A stretch of DNA of 41,763 nucleotides from DATMGU01 sp035555315 (GCA_035555315.1 DATMGU010000128.1:1-41763); one strand, 5' to 3'; counted from the first letter of the stretch, positions 15,460 through 23,595 are shown. Notes: generated by a model not told the origin, from the sequence alone. Numbers and translations are program-made.

Positions 15460-16128
15460 TCATTCACGCTCAGCCTCAGCGCGCCGGAATGCTGCGGCGA
15501 CGATGGGCTTTGCCCACTCGGGCGTTGCCTTTAGGGCTTCCGCATCGTCGTGACCTGGGTAGATCAACCGACCCGTCTTCATCTCCAGCACGAGTACGGG
15601 AGGCGGCACATCCTCGCCGAGCGCCGCCTCCTTACTATTGTCGAACACTTGAAGGTGCGCCAAGCGCGGCAGCAGTTTGATCAAGTTCTGCCGCGAACTT
15701 TCCCATCGTTTTCTGATCTTCTCCTCGGGGATGTCGTGACCGCCATGTCCGACGCGGATCTTGACCCGGTCAATATGCATCTGCACCGAGGCGAGCCCAC
15801 AGAATATCATGATGACGTCGTGCGTCTCGGAGGCCTCGCCGAGCAGGCGGGGGATCGTGTTCGCGCCGAGCGTGGTCTCGAAGGCAAAGTTGGTCCTGTT
15901 GGCCATCGCCGCTTCGAGCGTCGCCTTGCCGTAGGCCCATGCTGCGCCCTCGGCCTCTTCCTTGCGCAATCCGCTCCTCGCCATCAGCTCGCGCGAGAAA
16001 GCATCGGGATTGAACCACGTTAGGCCATGGGTAACGAGGATGCCGCCGCCGACCGAACTCTTGCCGGCGCCGTTTACGCCGGCAAGCACAAGGATGAAAG
16101 GGCGCTTCGGTGCCTCCCCGGAGACCAT
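15460..16128 (-). CDS. zeta-type toxin (P-loop kinase)
   Basis: 222 residues. Walker A AGVNGAGKSS is at 16-25 with Lys23. The zeta-family pattern continues with LTWFNPDAFSRELM near 35-49 and NFAFETTLGANTIPRLL near 79-95 (the catalytic-base region in FNPDAF and the substrate loop in FETTL). Zeta toxins phosphorylate UDP-N-acetylglucosamine-type cell-wall precursors, although some relatives act on other substrates. The ATG overlaps the stop of the upstream antitoxin by one base (TGATG). Confidence 0.88.
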   Translation of the reverse strand: MVSGEAPKRPFILVLAGVNGAGKSSVGGGILVTHGLTWFNPDAFSRELMARSGLRKEEAEGAAWAYGKATLEAAMANRTNFAFETTLGANTIPRLLGEASETHDVIMIFCGLASVQMHIDRVKIRVGHGGHDIPEEKIRKRWESSRQNLIKLLPRLAHLQVFDNSKEAALGEDVPPPVLVLEMKTGRLIYPGHDDAEALKATPEWAKPIVAAAFRRAEAERE

Positions 16129-16475
16129 CAGAACGATGTGCCAGCCTTCGGGCGTGGCATGGCCTGGCCCCGCGACGCCATCGCAGCCTCGACGCGCTCG
16201 CCTGTGTCTGGGGCCTTCAATGTCGCAAGATGCCGATCAAATTCCGCGGTAAGTTCGGCCAACGTCGCCTGCTGGCGCTCCTGGGCGGCTTCCACGAGCG
16301 CGGTCATTTCCCGATACTTCCCCGCCTCCACCACAATCATCTCGACCTGGTCGTGATGCGTTACCGCGACGCTGCCGGACGCGCGAACCTGACGCACCAG
16401 ATCGCTCCACTTGTTCTTGACCTGGGTCGCATTCCGACGAGGAAGCTCTTCGATGCGTAGGAAGCCGGTGACCAT
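16128..16475 (-). CDS. Phd/YefM-like antitoxin of the zeta-type module
   Basis: 115 residues with AAGGA as ribosome binding site. Residues 12-55 (NATQVKNKWSDLVRQVRASG, SVAVTHHDQVEMIVV) match the Phd/YefM dimerisation and DNA-binding fold; the rest is a helical toxin-binding segment (AAQERQQATLAELTAEFDRH). Classical zeta partners are epsilon proteins; here the partner looks Phd-like, a combination I believe is seen in several alphaproteobacterial chromosomal modules. It should neutralise the kinase and repress from the palindrome at 16493-16523. Confidence 0.8.
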   Translation of the reverse strand: MVTGFLRIEELPRRNATQVKNKWSDLVRQVRASGSVAVTHHDQVEMIVVEAGKYREMTALVEAAQERQQATLAELTAEFDRHLATLKAPDTGERVEAAMASRGQAMPRPKAGTSF

Positions 16476-16492
16476 GACGAGAAGTCCTTACG

Positions 16493-16523
16493 AGACATGA
16501 TGTCATATATGGCAATCATGTCT
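16493..16523. promoter_or_regulatory. operator of the zeta-type module
   Basis: Perfect 9-bp inverted repeat AGACATGAT (16493-16501) and ATCATGTCT (16515-16523) around 13 AT-rich bases, 18 bases upstream of the antitoxin start. The position fits an autoregulatory operator. The rest of the gap to 16739 is AT-richer than its surroundings and holds no gene I can support. Confidence 0.65.
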
Positions 16524-16739
16524 AATATTGTCCAGTGGCTCGAAAAATTCCCATTTTGGCTAAATGGATCGCGGTGCGGCCTAGCAAGAGGTGACGTTGT
16601 TTTTCGACTGAATTCAGGCAGACTCGGACCCGAAGAACTGTCGCCACCGCCAATGGCGCCCTACCTTCTCGAGGATGCGGCAGCTCGGGCCAAAATGGCC
16701 CTCTGAAAAAGACGGACAGTCACCCGAGCCTCCTCCAAA

Positions 16740-18347
16740 TCACGCCCGCCGGATATTCCAGAACACCGGCAACCCCGTCAGCGTGCCGGTCAGGGTCTTG
16801 CGCTGGACGGTCGGCTGGAGATACATGCCGAGCGGCAGGAACGGCACCAGCTCGAAGGCCTTCGCTTGCATCTCGGTGGCGATCTTCTGCTGGGTGGCGA
16901 GGTCGGGGGCGGCGAACCATTGATCGCGTAGCGTCTCCAGATCGGGCGCCGTCGGCCAGCCGAACCAGCCATCGGTGCCATTGCCGCGCAGGCCGACGCT
17001 GGAGGCCGGGCTGGCCATGTCGAGGCCGGTGAAGGTGGTGAAGAACACGCTCCAGCCGCCTTGCTCCGGCGATGATTTCAGGGCGCGTCGCTGGACGACC
17101 GAGCCCCAATCGGTGGTGACCAGATCGACGTTCATGCCGCAGCGCTGCAGCATGTCGGCGCCGACATTGCCCAAGGCCGCCAAGGCCGGAAAGTCGCTGG
17201 CGACCATGACGACGACACGCTCCCCCTTGTAGCCGGCGGCTTTCAGGTCGCGTTTCACCCGATCGAAATCGGCCGGCCCCTTGAGCGCCGCCATGCCGGC
17301 ATCGTTGGCGAAGGGCGTGTCCGGCGTGAAATAGCCGATGCCGGTCCGCCAATTCTCCTTATTGTCGCCGGCGACGGCGGTCATGAAGTCGGTTTGGCTC
17401 ACCGCCCCCAGCAAGGCCCGCCGGATCGCCGGGTTGTCGAAGGGCGGGAATAGCTGGTTCATGCGCAGCATGCCGATATTGCCGGTCGTCTCGACCGTCA
17501 TGATTTGGAGATTGGGGTCGCGCTTCAACAGCGGAAGCTGGTCGAAATCCAGCTTTTCCCACCAATCGACCTCGCCGCGCTGGATCGCCGAGGAGGCGGT
17601 GGCGGTGTCCGGGATGACCTGCCACTCGACCCGGTCGAAATGCACGATCTTGGGCCCGGCGGTCCATTCCGGCGTGCCGCTCTCCCGCGGCTTGTACTCG
17701 GCGAAGCGTTCATAGGCGACGCGGGCGCCGGACACGCGCTCATCGGCCAGGAAGCGGAACGGGCCGCTGCCGACCATCTCCGTCACCTGCTTGAACGCAT
17801 CGGTCTGGGCCAGGCGCTCCGGCATGATCGGGCACATGTTGGGACCGGCCTTGCCGAGCGCGTCGGGCAACAGCGGGAAGGGCTGCTTCAGCCGGAACTG
17901 GATGGTCTTGTCGTCGGGGGCGGACAATTCGTCCGTGGCGCGCAGCAGCGCCTGGCCGAAGGCGTCGCGCTTGCCCCAGCGCCCGATGCTGGCGACGCAG
18001 TCCCGCGTCAGCACGGGCGTGCCGTCATGGAAGCGCAAGCCATCGCGCAGGGTCAGCTTCCACAGCTTGCCGTCATTCTCGGTGGTGGCACCCGCCACCA
18101 TCTGCAGCTGGGCCTTGAACTGGCCGTCCTGGCCATAGAGCGTGTCGAACACCATGAAGGCGTGATTGCGGGTGACGTAGGCTGTGGTCCAGACCGGGTC
18201 CAGCACGGCGAGATCGGCCTGCGGGATCAGCTTCAGAACTCGCTGATCCGCCGCCTTGACGATCGCCGGCGCGCCGAGCACGAGGCCGGCGGCGCCTGCC
18301 GACTTCAACAGGGTGCGTCGCCCGATCGCGGATGGCAAAGTACTCAT
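16740..18347 (-). CDS. peptide/nickel-type (family 5) ABC transporter substrate-binding protein, Tat-exported
   Basis: 535 residues, the usual length of DppA/OppA-like proteins. The N-terminus has a twin-arginine signal (GRRTLLKSAGAAGLVLG, Arg9-Arg10; cleavage near VKAAD). The family pattern is clear: KLIPQADLAVLDPVWTTAY, then WKLTLRDGLRFHDGTPV, IRRALLGAVSQTDFM, and the C-terminal end of the third domain. It binds oligopeptides or other small solutes in the periplasm. No permease or ATPase genes adjoin it, so it is an orphan that must share a transporter encoded elsewhere. It is divergent from arfB with about 100 bases between the starts. Confidence 0.92.
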   Translation of the reverse strand: MSTLPSAIGRRTLLKSAGAAGLVLGAPAIVKAADQRVLKLIPQADLAVLDPVWTTAYVTRNHAFMVFDTLYGQDGQFKAQLQMVAGATTENDGKLWKLTLRDGLRFHDGTPVLTRDCVASIGRWGKRDAFGQALLRATDELSAPDDKTIQFRLKQPFPLLPDALGKAGPNMCPIMPERLAQTDAFKQVTEMVGSGPFRFLADERVSGARVAYERFAEYKPRESGTPEWTAGPKIVHFDRVEWQVIPDTATASSAIQRGEVDWWEKLDFDQLPLLKRDPNLQIMTVETTGNIGMLRMNQLFPPFDNPAIRRALLGAVSQTDFMTAVAGDNKENWRTGIGYFTPDTPFANDAGMAALKGPADFDRVKRDLKAAGYKGERVVVMVASDFPALAALGNVGADMLQRCGMNVDLVTTDWGSVVQRRALKSSPEQGGWSVFFTTFTGLDMASPASSVGLRGNGTDGWFGWPTAPDLETLRDQWFAAPDLATQQKIATEMQAKAFELVPFLPLGMYLQPTVQRKTLTGTLTGLPVFWNIRRA

Positions 18348-18448
18348 CTGTTCCCGCCTCTTGTCATGCCGCAGTTTATCGTGCCGGCCACGCTGTAACG
18401 GAGCTGGAGCGATTCCCCTTGCGTGAGATTCGCTCTAGGTTGCCGCGT

Positions 18449-18868
18449 ATGATCCGTATCAACGATACCCTGTCGCTGCAAGACGACGAAATCGAGGAAA
18501 CCTTCGTGCGCGCGTCCGGCCCCGGCGGCCAGAACGTCAACAAGGTGTCGACGGCGGTGCGCCTGCGCTTCGACGTCCGCGGCTCGCCGTCGCTGCCGGA
18601 CTATGTCCGGGCGCGGCTCGAACGGCTGGCCGGGCAGCGGCTGACCCAGGATGGCGTGTTGATCATCAACGCCCAGCGTTTCCGCTCGCAGGAACGCAAC
18701 CGGCAGGACGCGCTCGATCGGCTGATCGAACTGATCCGCGCCGCGGCCCTGCGCCAGACGATCCGCCGTCCGACTCGCCCGACCCTGGGCTCCGAACGAC
18801 GCCGGATGGCGGCGAAGACCCAGCGGGCGACGCTGAAGCGCCTGCGCGGGCCGGAGATCATCGAGTAG
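18449..18868 (+). CDS. arfB: ArfB (YaeJ) alternative ribosome-rescue peptidyl-tRNA hydrolase
   Basis: 139 residues from the ATG at 18449, the normal size of ArfB. The catalytic GGQ is at 26-28 in RASGPGGQNVNKVSTAV, and the basic C-terminal tail that enters the mRNA channel is present (RRPTRPTLGSERRRMAAKTQ, then RATLKRLRG). It releases peptides from ribosomes stalled on truncated mRNA. The last 58 bases, stop codon included, are repeated at 19666-19723, at the end of the neighbouring PIN toxin gene, showing that a toxin-antitoxin module has been placed at this gene's 3' end. Confidence 0.95.
   Translation: MIRINDTLSLQDDEIEETFVRASGPGGQNVNKVSTAVRLRFDVRGSPSLPDYVRARLERLAGQRLTQDGVLIINAQRFRSQERNRQDALDRLIELIRAAALRQTIRRPTRPTLGSERRRMAAKTQRATLKRLRGPEIIE
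18811..18868 (+). repeat. direct repeat, copy A (3' end of arfB)
   Basis: 58 bases ending at the arfB stop. Aligned by eye with copy B (19666-19723), 53 of 58 positions are identical and there are no gaps. The two copies bracket the second vapBC module. Confidence 0.9.
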
Positions 18869-18875
18869 CTGGCGC

Positions 18876-18914
18876 CCTTTGGCTAGACATATGGAGCTAA
18901 TGGCTAGCCAAAGG
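18876..18914. promoter_or_regulatory. operator of VapBC module 2
   Basis: Perfect 11-bp inverted repeat CCTTTGGCTAG (18876-18886) and CTAGCCAAAGG (18904-18914) with a 17-base spacer, beginning seven bases after the arfB stop and ending 37 bases before the antitoxin ATG. It is placed as an autoregulatory operator of the vapBC pair. Confidence 0.7.
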
Positions 18915-18951
18915 ACGATGGAGACGCTATTTCAGAGGCGAGGAGTTGCCG

Positions 18952-19221
18952 ATGTCCCGCACCGATCCTGTCCAGTTCAATGTCCGATCCGCGTTTGCTC
19001 GGTCGCGGGCCCATGATCTGGCGCAGCGGACCGGCATGACCGTCACGCAGGTCGTCGAGGAGGCTTTGCGAGGCTATGTGCCGCCGGGTGCCGCGATCAA
19101 GGTGGGCCGGCTGGCGCAGCGTGGACTGATCCTGGTGCTGCCCGCCAAGGAATCGAGCATCAGTCTCGCCGAGGCGAACGCTGCGTTGAACGAGGTGCGC
19201 GAGCGCGATCTTGAGGATTGA
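18952..19221 (+). CDS. vapB: VapB-type ribbon-helix-helix antitoxin (module 2)
   Basis: 89 residues from the ATG at 18952, which has AGGAG six bases upstream; a TTG two codons earlier sits directly on that site and is less likely. Residues 7-43 (VQFNVRSAFARSRAHDLAQR, TGMTVTQVVEEALRGYV) look like a ribbon-helix-helix DNA-binding domain. The C-terminal helix (LAEANAALNEVRERDLED) would bind the toxin. The toxin gene overlaps its end by 11 bases. Confidence 0.82.
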   Translation: MSRTDPVQFNVRSAFARSRAHDLAQRTGMTVTQVVEEALRGYVPPGAAIKVGRLAQRGLILVLPAKESSISLAEANAALNEVRERDLED

Positions 19222-19723
19222 GGCACTCCTCGACAGCAACGTCTTGATCGCGATGCTCGTCGAGGCGCATGAGCATCACGGTCCGTCGCTAAAGCTTCTG
19301 GTCGACGGCACCGAGATGCAGTTCGCCATCGCCGCGCATAGCTATGCCGAGACGTATAGTACGCTGACCCGCAAAGGCGAGCGTTCGCCGTTCCGCTTCA
19401 CGCCCGAGGAGGCTTGGGGCGCCCTGGAGAGCGTTCGTGCCGTGACGGGGCTCGTCGGCTTGACTGCCCCACAGACCTTCGAGGCGATCAGGAGTTATGC
19501 GCAAAACGGCGGCATCGGCGCACGCCTCTACGATCGCCTCATTGGCGAAGCCGCGGTCGCGCACGAAATTCCGGGAATCGTGACGTGGAACGCCGGGCAT
19601 ATGCGAAGCTTGTTTCCGGACCTGCGCATCACCACGCCGTCGGAATTCGGAAAGGGAGGGGGCGTGGCAGAGACCCAGAGGGCGACGCCGAAGCGCCTGC
19701 GCGGGCGGGAGATCATCGAGTAG
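19211..19723 (+). CDS. vapC: VapC-type PIN toxin with an ArfB-derived C-terminal tail (module 2)
   Basis: 170 residues from a TTG at 19211. The PIN core is seen: LLDSNVLIAML (Asp8), the acidic residue in SYAETYSTLT, ARLYDRLIGEAAVAH, and the terminal TWNAGHMRSLFPDLRITTPSEF, where a PIN toxin normally ends. About 20 further residues follow (VAETQRATPKRLRGREIIE) that repeat the last residues of ArfB; the DNA under them is 53/58 identical to the arfB end. The tail is basic and in ArfB enters the ribosomal mRNA channel, so it might affect targeting, or it may be a harmless scar. PIN toxins cut structured RNAs. The insertion is discussed under findings. Confidence 0.85.
   Translation: MRIEALLDSNVLIAMLVEAHEHHGPSLKLLVDGTEMQFAIAAHSYAETYSTLTRKGERSPFRFTPEEAWGALESVRAVTGLVGLTAPQTFEAIRSYAQNGGIGARLYDRLIGEAAVAHEIPGIVTWNAGHMRSLFPDLRITTPSEFGKGGGVAETQRATPKRLRGREIIE
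19666..19723 (+). repeat. direct repeat, copy B (arfB-like tail inside the vapC gene)
   Basis: Five mismatches in 58 bases to copy A (18811-18868), read in the same frame and ending in the same TAG. It supplies the last codons of the PIN toxin gene. Confidence 0.9.
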
Positions 19724-19817
19724 AATGGAGTTTCCAAAAGCCCGCAGCTTTGGAGGGCGTTTGCCACCGATACATAAGGCGACATTTGGAAACGGTGTAT
19801 CAGCCGGAAGGAACAGC

Positions 19818-20594
19818 ATGGCGGACGAACAGACCCTTCCCCTGGGCTCGGCCCCCAACAACCAGTGGCGCGTTTCCACCACGGCGGTCGATCTGGTGCG
19901 GCGGCCCGTGGCGCCGCGGCCGGTGACGATCGCGGCGGAGCCGCAGCGGGTGACGCTCGATCTGGCGCGCACGGCGATGGTGGTGATCGATATGCAGAAT
20001 GATTTCTGCCATCCCGACGGCTGGCTCGCCCATATCGGCGTCGATGTGGCGCCGGCGCGGGCGCCGATCGACCCGCTGCGCGCGCTGTTGCCGGCGCTGC
20101 GCCGGGCCGGCGTGCCGATCGTCTGGGTGAATTGGGGCAACCGGCCCGACCGGCTCAATCTCAGCCCCTCGCTGCTGCACGTCTATAAGCCGACCGGGCA
20201 GGGTGTCGGGTTGGGCGACCCGCTGCCGGGCCGTGGGGCTCCGGTGCTGGAGGCGGGTTCCTGGGCCGCCGAGATCGTCGACGAGCTGGCACCGGATCCC
20301 GCCGATATCCATGTCGCGAAATACCGGATGAGCGGGTTCTGGGATACCCCGCTCGACTCGATCCTGCGCAATCTGGGGGTGACGACTCTGTTGTTCGGCG
20401 GCGTCAATCTGGACCAATGCGTGCTGTGCACCCTGCAGGACGCCAATTTCCTGGGCTATGATTGCGTGCTGGTCGATGATTGCGCGGCGACCACCTCGCC
20501 CGCTTATTGCACCGACGCGACGCTCTATAACGTCAAGCAATGCTTTGGCTTCGTCGCCCGGTCGGCGGCGCTCATCGAGAGACTTGCCCGATGA
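19818..20594 (+). CDS. isochorismatase-family cysteine amidohydrolase
   Basis: 258 residues from the ATG at 19818 (AAGGA upstream). The open frame before it to 19725 looks non-coding. The cysteine hydrolase triad is present: Asp58 in VVIDMQNDF, Lys168 in HVAKYRMSG, and Cys201 in NLDQCVLCT. Enzymes of this type cleave small amides such as ureidoacrylate, biuret or N-carbamoyl compounds. The sequence with DFCHPDGWL and NWGNRPDRLN resembles the ureidoacrylate/biuret hydrolase side of the family. It is the first of three genes joined by four-base overlaps (ATGA, GTGA), so it is part of a catabolic operon. Confidence 0.9.
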   Translation: MADEQTLPLGSAPNNQWRVSTTAVDLVRRPVAPRPVTIAAEPQRVTLDLARTAMVVIDMQNDFCHPDGWLAHIGVDVAPARAPIDPLRALLPALRRAGVPIVWVNWGNRPDRLNLSPSLLHVYKPTGQGVGLGDPLPGRGAPVLEAGSWAAEIVDELAPDPADIHVAKYRMSGFWDTPLDSILRNLGVTTLLFGGVNLDQCVLCTLQDANFLGYDCVLVDDCAATTSPAYCTDATLYNVKQCFGFVARSAALIERLAR

Positions 20595-21046
20595 TTTTCC
20601 CCGCCCCGATGATTCTACCAGCGATGAAGAAGACCCTGCGGGATTGTCCCGCCTATCGGATCTCGCCCGAGGATTCCAACTATTTCGCCCTGGTGTTCGA
20701 CGGGGTGGGCGAGGGCTGTCCGTTCGTCGCCGTGGTCGAGATCTTCGCGGTCGGGGGGCGGACGCCGCCCAACACGCATCACGCGGCCCATGAGATGTTC
20801 TTCGTGCTGTCGGGCGAGGGTGTGGCCCTGTGCGACGGCATGCGCGTGCCGATCGGCCGAGGCGATGCCCTCGTGGTGAAGCCCGGTGGGGAACATGTCG
20901 TCGAGAACACCGGCATGGACAAGCTGTACTGCCTGACCATCATGGTGCCGGACGAGGCCTTCGCGGCGCTGATCCGCGCCGGCACGCCGGTGGTGCTGGA
21001 CGAAGCGGATCGCCTTGTGCTCGGTGGCCAGGGCGGTCTCTCGTGA
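20591..21046 (+). CDS. small cupin-domain protein
   Basis: 151 residues. A single cupin_2 barrel is clear: motif 1 GGRTPPNTHHAAHEMFFVLSG with two of the metal-ligand histidines and the glutamate, and motif 2 GDALVVKPGGEHVVENTG with the late histidine. The start ATG overlaps the amidohydrolase stop (ATGA) and its end overlaps the next start (GTGA). It might act as an isomerase or dioxygenase or bind a small ligand; no specific function can be read from it. The operon context suggests a step in degradation of an amide or ester compound. Confidence 0.85.
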   Translation: MIFPAPMILPAMKKTLRDCPAYRISPEDSNYFALVFDGVGEGCPFVAVVEIFAVGGRTPPNTHHAAHEMFFVLSGEGVALCDGMRVPIGRGDALVVKPGGEHVVENTGMDKLYCLTIMVPDEAFAALIRAGTPVVLDEADRLVLGGQGGLS

Positions 21047-22680
21047 CGCTGTACGAGTTGCGGCCGCGTGAGGACGTGTCGATGCACTGCCGCGACGGCA
21101 CGCGGCTCGACGCCCATGTCTATCGTCCGGCCGATGCCGGCGATTTCCCGGTGCTGCTGATGCGCCAACCCTATGGTCGCAGCATCGCCTCCACGGTGAC
21201 CTATGCGCATCCGAGTTGGTATGCCCGGCAGGGCTATCTCGTCGTGATCCAGGACGTGCGCGGGCGGGGTATTTCCGAGGGCGCCTTCCGGCTGCTGGCC
21301 GACGAGGTCGCCGATGGCGAGGACACGGTCGCCTGGGCCGCGGCGCTGCCGGGCTCGTCCGGTGCTCTCGGCATGTACGGCTTCTCCTACCAGGCGATGA
21401 CGCAATATTTCGCGGCGGCCGGCGGTCATCCGGCGCTGAGGACACTGGCGCCGGCCATGGGCGCCTGGGATCTGCATCACGACATGGCGTATGAGGGCGG
21501 CAGCATCCGGCTGCAGACCGGCATCGGCTGGGCGATCCAGCTGGCGGTCGAGGGTGCCAGGCGGGCCGGCGACGCGGCGGCGCATCGCGCCCTCTACGCG
21601 GCCTCGCGGGCCCTGCCGCTGCACGAGGCGGTGCCGTCCTGGCCCGCCGTGCTGCGCGAGCATGAGCGGTATGCCCATTGGGGCGATTGGTTGCGGCATC
21701 CCGATCCCGAAGACGCGTATTGGGCGGAGCGTTCTCCCCGCCATGTGGCGGCCGGCATCGACCTGCCGATCCTGCATATCGGCGGCTGGTTCGACCCGAT
21801 GCTGACCGGCACGCTGGCGGCCTATCGGCATTTCGCGGCGCGGGGCAAGGCTCCGCAAAAGCTGATGATCGGGCCCTGGGCGCATATCCCCTGGGGGCGC
21901 CGGGCGGGCCAGATGGATTTCGGGCCGGCGGCGGCGCGCAGTATGGATCGCCTGCAGCTCCGCTGGTTCGATCATTGGCTGAAGGGCCTCGATACGGGGT
22001 TGCTCGACGAGCCACCGGTCGAGCTGTTCGAGATCGGCCGAAACGCCTGGCGCGGCTTCGATCGCTGGCCGGCTGCCACGGAGGCGTGTTTTCTTCACAG
22101 CGATGGTCTGGCGGCGATGGACCCCGCATCCGGCGGCCTGGCGGCGACGGAGCGGCAGGCGTCGGGCGAGGATGTTTTGGTGCTCGATCCCTGGCGGCCG
22201 TTTCCGACCACCGGCGGGCATCTCACCCATCCGGCCGGTCCGGCCGATCGGGCGGCGGTCGAGCAGCGCAGCGATTGCCTTACCTTCACCACGCCGCCGC
22301 TCATGACGGAACTATCGCTGGCCGGCGATGTGGTGGCGGAGCTGTTCGCTGAGGCGGATCACCCGTCCTTCGACCTCGCCTGCGTGCTGTCCATGGTGCA
22401 GCCGGATGGCAAGGTCCTACCGCTGACCGAGGGCTATGCGCGGATCGATACGCCCGGCCAAAAGCCGATCCGGATCACCCTGCGCGCGGTGGCGGTATGG
22501 CTCCCGGTGGGCGGCGCCCTGCGGCTGACGGTGCAGCCCTGCTCGTTCCCCGCCCATCCGGTCAATCCCGGCACCGGCCAGCAGGCCTGGGAGACAAGGC
22601 TGATCGACCAACGGATCGTGACCGTGACCCTGCGCCATGGCGGCGACACGCCGTCGCGCCTGCTGCTGCCGGTACTCTAG
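21043..22680 (+). CDS. CocE/NonD-family serine hydrolase (X-Pro dipeptidyl-peptidase S15 fold)
   Basis: 545 residues from a GTG at 21043 that overlaps the cupin stop. An open frame continues upstream but lies wholly over the cupin gene. The N-terminal alpha/beta-hydrolase has the nucleophile Ser115 in MYGFSYQAM, acid and histidine in HIGGWFDPM and GPWAHIPWG, and the C-terminal jelly-roll domain (about 340-545). Early signature residues DVRGRGISEG and VLLMRQPYGR match CocE and glutaryl acylase relatives. The family hydrolyses esters or amides such as cocaine or beta-lactam side chains. Its stop overlaps the convergent RES toxin stop (shared CTAG). Confidence 0.9.
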   Translation: MTLYELRPREDVSMHCRDGTRLDAHVYRPADAGDFPVLLMRQPYGRSIASTVTYAHPSWYARQGYLVVIQDVRGRGISEGAFRLLADEVADGEDTVAWAAALPGSSGALGMYGFSYQAMTQYFAAAGGHPALRTLAPAMGAWDLHHDMAYEGGSIRLQTGIGWAIQLAVEGARRAGDAAAHRALYAASRALPLHEAVPSWPAVLREHERYAHWGDWLRHPDPEDAYWAERSPRHVAAGIDLPILHIGGWFDPMLTGTLAAYRHFAARGKAPQKLMIGPWAHIPWGRRAGQMDFGPAAARSMDRLQLRWFDHWLKGLDTGLLDEPPVELFEIGRNAWRGFDRWPAATEACFLHSDGLAAMDPASGGLAATERQASGEDVLVLDPWRPFPTTGGHLTHPAGPADRAAVEQRSDCLTFTTPPLMTELSLAGDVVAELFAEADHPSFDLACVLSMVQPDGKVLPLTEGYARIDTPGQKPIRITLRAVAVWLPVGGALRLTVQPCSFPAHPVNPGTGQQAWETRLIDQRIVTVTLRHGGDTPSRLLLPVL

Positions 22681-23153
22681 TAAAGCCGGGCATCCCACCA
22701 AACCGGTTGGTGGAGAGACGCGCGGAGCTTTGGGAATTCGGGGTGCTCGGGGTTGATCAGGATGTTCCGTTCGAGGCGTGCCACGACGCTCGGAACGATC
22801 AGCAGGAGCGACCGCTTCTCGATTTGCCAAGCCTCCCCATAAGCCTTGGAGGACGTGCACGCGGCATCGGCCCAACTGGGCAGGTGAGCGGGGTTCAGCG
22901 ACTCGTATGTGACGCCGTTGGGAATGGTGATTTCGATAAAGTGCTGATTCGGCGGGAGATCGCCGCTGCCATGCACGAGCTTTTCCAGCATCGCCGTGGA
23001 ATAGTGTTCGCTCGTATAGATCATCGGGCTGGCAGGCGTGTTCCAGCGGCCGGGACTTATCTTCGATCCAGCGGCGTCGAAAATCGGGAAATCGCCATTT
23101 GGATCGCCGATTCTGTAGGTTTTGAGGACCTCTTGAAGGGTCTGCGCCTTCAA
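22677..23153 (-). CDS. RES-domain toxin (NAD-degrading type)
   Basis: 158 residues if the TTG at 23153, which overlaps the antitoxin stop in TTGA, is used; an upstream start in the same frame cannot be excluded. The RES pattern is visible: TYRIGDPNGDFPIFDAAG, the arginine in SPGRWNTP, MIYTSEHYSTAMLEKLVHG with the glutamate, and the terminal VWWDARLY. RES toxins deplete cellular NAD+ by phosphorolysis or hydrolysis. It pairs with the Xre-type antitoxin upstream. Its stop is shared with the convergent CocE gene within a CTAG. Confidence 0.9.
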   Translation of the reverse strand: MKAQTLQEVLKTYRIGDPNGDFPIFDAAGSKISPGRWNTPASPMIYTSEHYSTAMLEKLVHGSGDLPPNQHFIEITIPNGVTYESLNPAHLPSWADAACTSSKAYGEAWQIEKRSLLLIVPSVVARLERNILINPEHPEFPKLRASLHQPVWWDARLY

Positions 23154-23581
23154 GCCGCGGAGCCGTATTTCAACCGGCCCAGGATGTCCTTGACGATCTG
23201 TGCCCCCACCTCGGCTTGCAAGGCGACGTTGATGGGTGGCCTGCCATCGAGCATCGCGTGCGGCCGAAAGAGGAAGGCGCGGGCGGCTTCGCCGGTCTTC
23301 CACACATCGACCGCGGTGGTCCATACATCGGTCAGCCTGACCAGCCGCTCGCTTTCATCCGTCGAGAGCCGATCATTGTCGTGCTTGCGCCGGCGGGCGA
23401 GGGTCGTCTTCGATACGATCCGATATTTGAAGGCGCTGTCGGCCGGTGCCACGGTTTCGGATACACGGTCGAGGGCCGAGACCGGGAAACCCCGGACGAT
23501 CAGGTCGAGGAAGGAGATGGGTGTCACCGGCGGCGTGGCGGTGAAGCCAAGCATCGTCGCCGTCTGCGGATTGTGAAGCAT
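23150..23581 (-). CDS. Xre/ParS-type antitoxin of the RES module (DUF2384-like)
   Basis: 143 residues. The N-terminal part (ISFLDLIVRGFPVSALDRVS) and the middle segment (YRIVSKTTLARRRKHDNDRL, then STDESERLVRLTDVW) are the Xre-like HTH region, and the end has the DUF2384/ParS fold (RAFLFRPHAMLDGRPPINVA). It blocks the RES toxin active site and represses the operon. The gene order antitoxin then toxin, with a four-base overlap, is standard. GAGG precedes the start. Confidence 0.9.
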   Translation of the reverse strand: MLHNPQTATMLGFTATPPVTPISFLDLIVRGFPVSALDRVSETVAPADSAFKYRIVSKTTLARRRKHDNDRLSTDESERLVRLTDVWTTAVDVWKTGEAARAFLFRPHAMLDGRPPINVALQAEVGAQIVKDILGRLKYGSAA

Positions 23582-23595
23582 GGCCGGCCTCGATC

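Noticed and set aside
16497..16706. 69-codon plus-strand open frame after the zeta-module operator
   Set aside because: It starts inside the operator palindrome, has no ribosome binding site and no recognisable sequence.
20830..21042. Upstream extension of the CocE reading frame
   Set aside because: The 71 extra codons lie fully within the cupin gene and are Arg/Gly-rich; the GTG at 21043 with GTGA overlap is the natural start.
20615..22230. Long minus-strand open frames opposite the cupin and CocE genes
   Set aside because: No recognisable domain; the sense strand carries intact catalytic motifs and overlapping starts.
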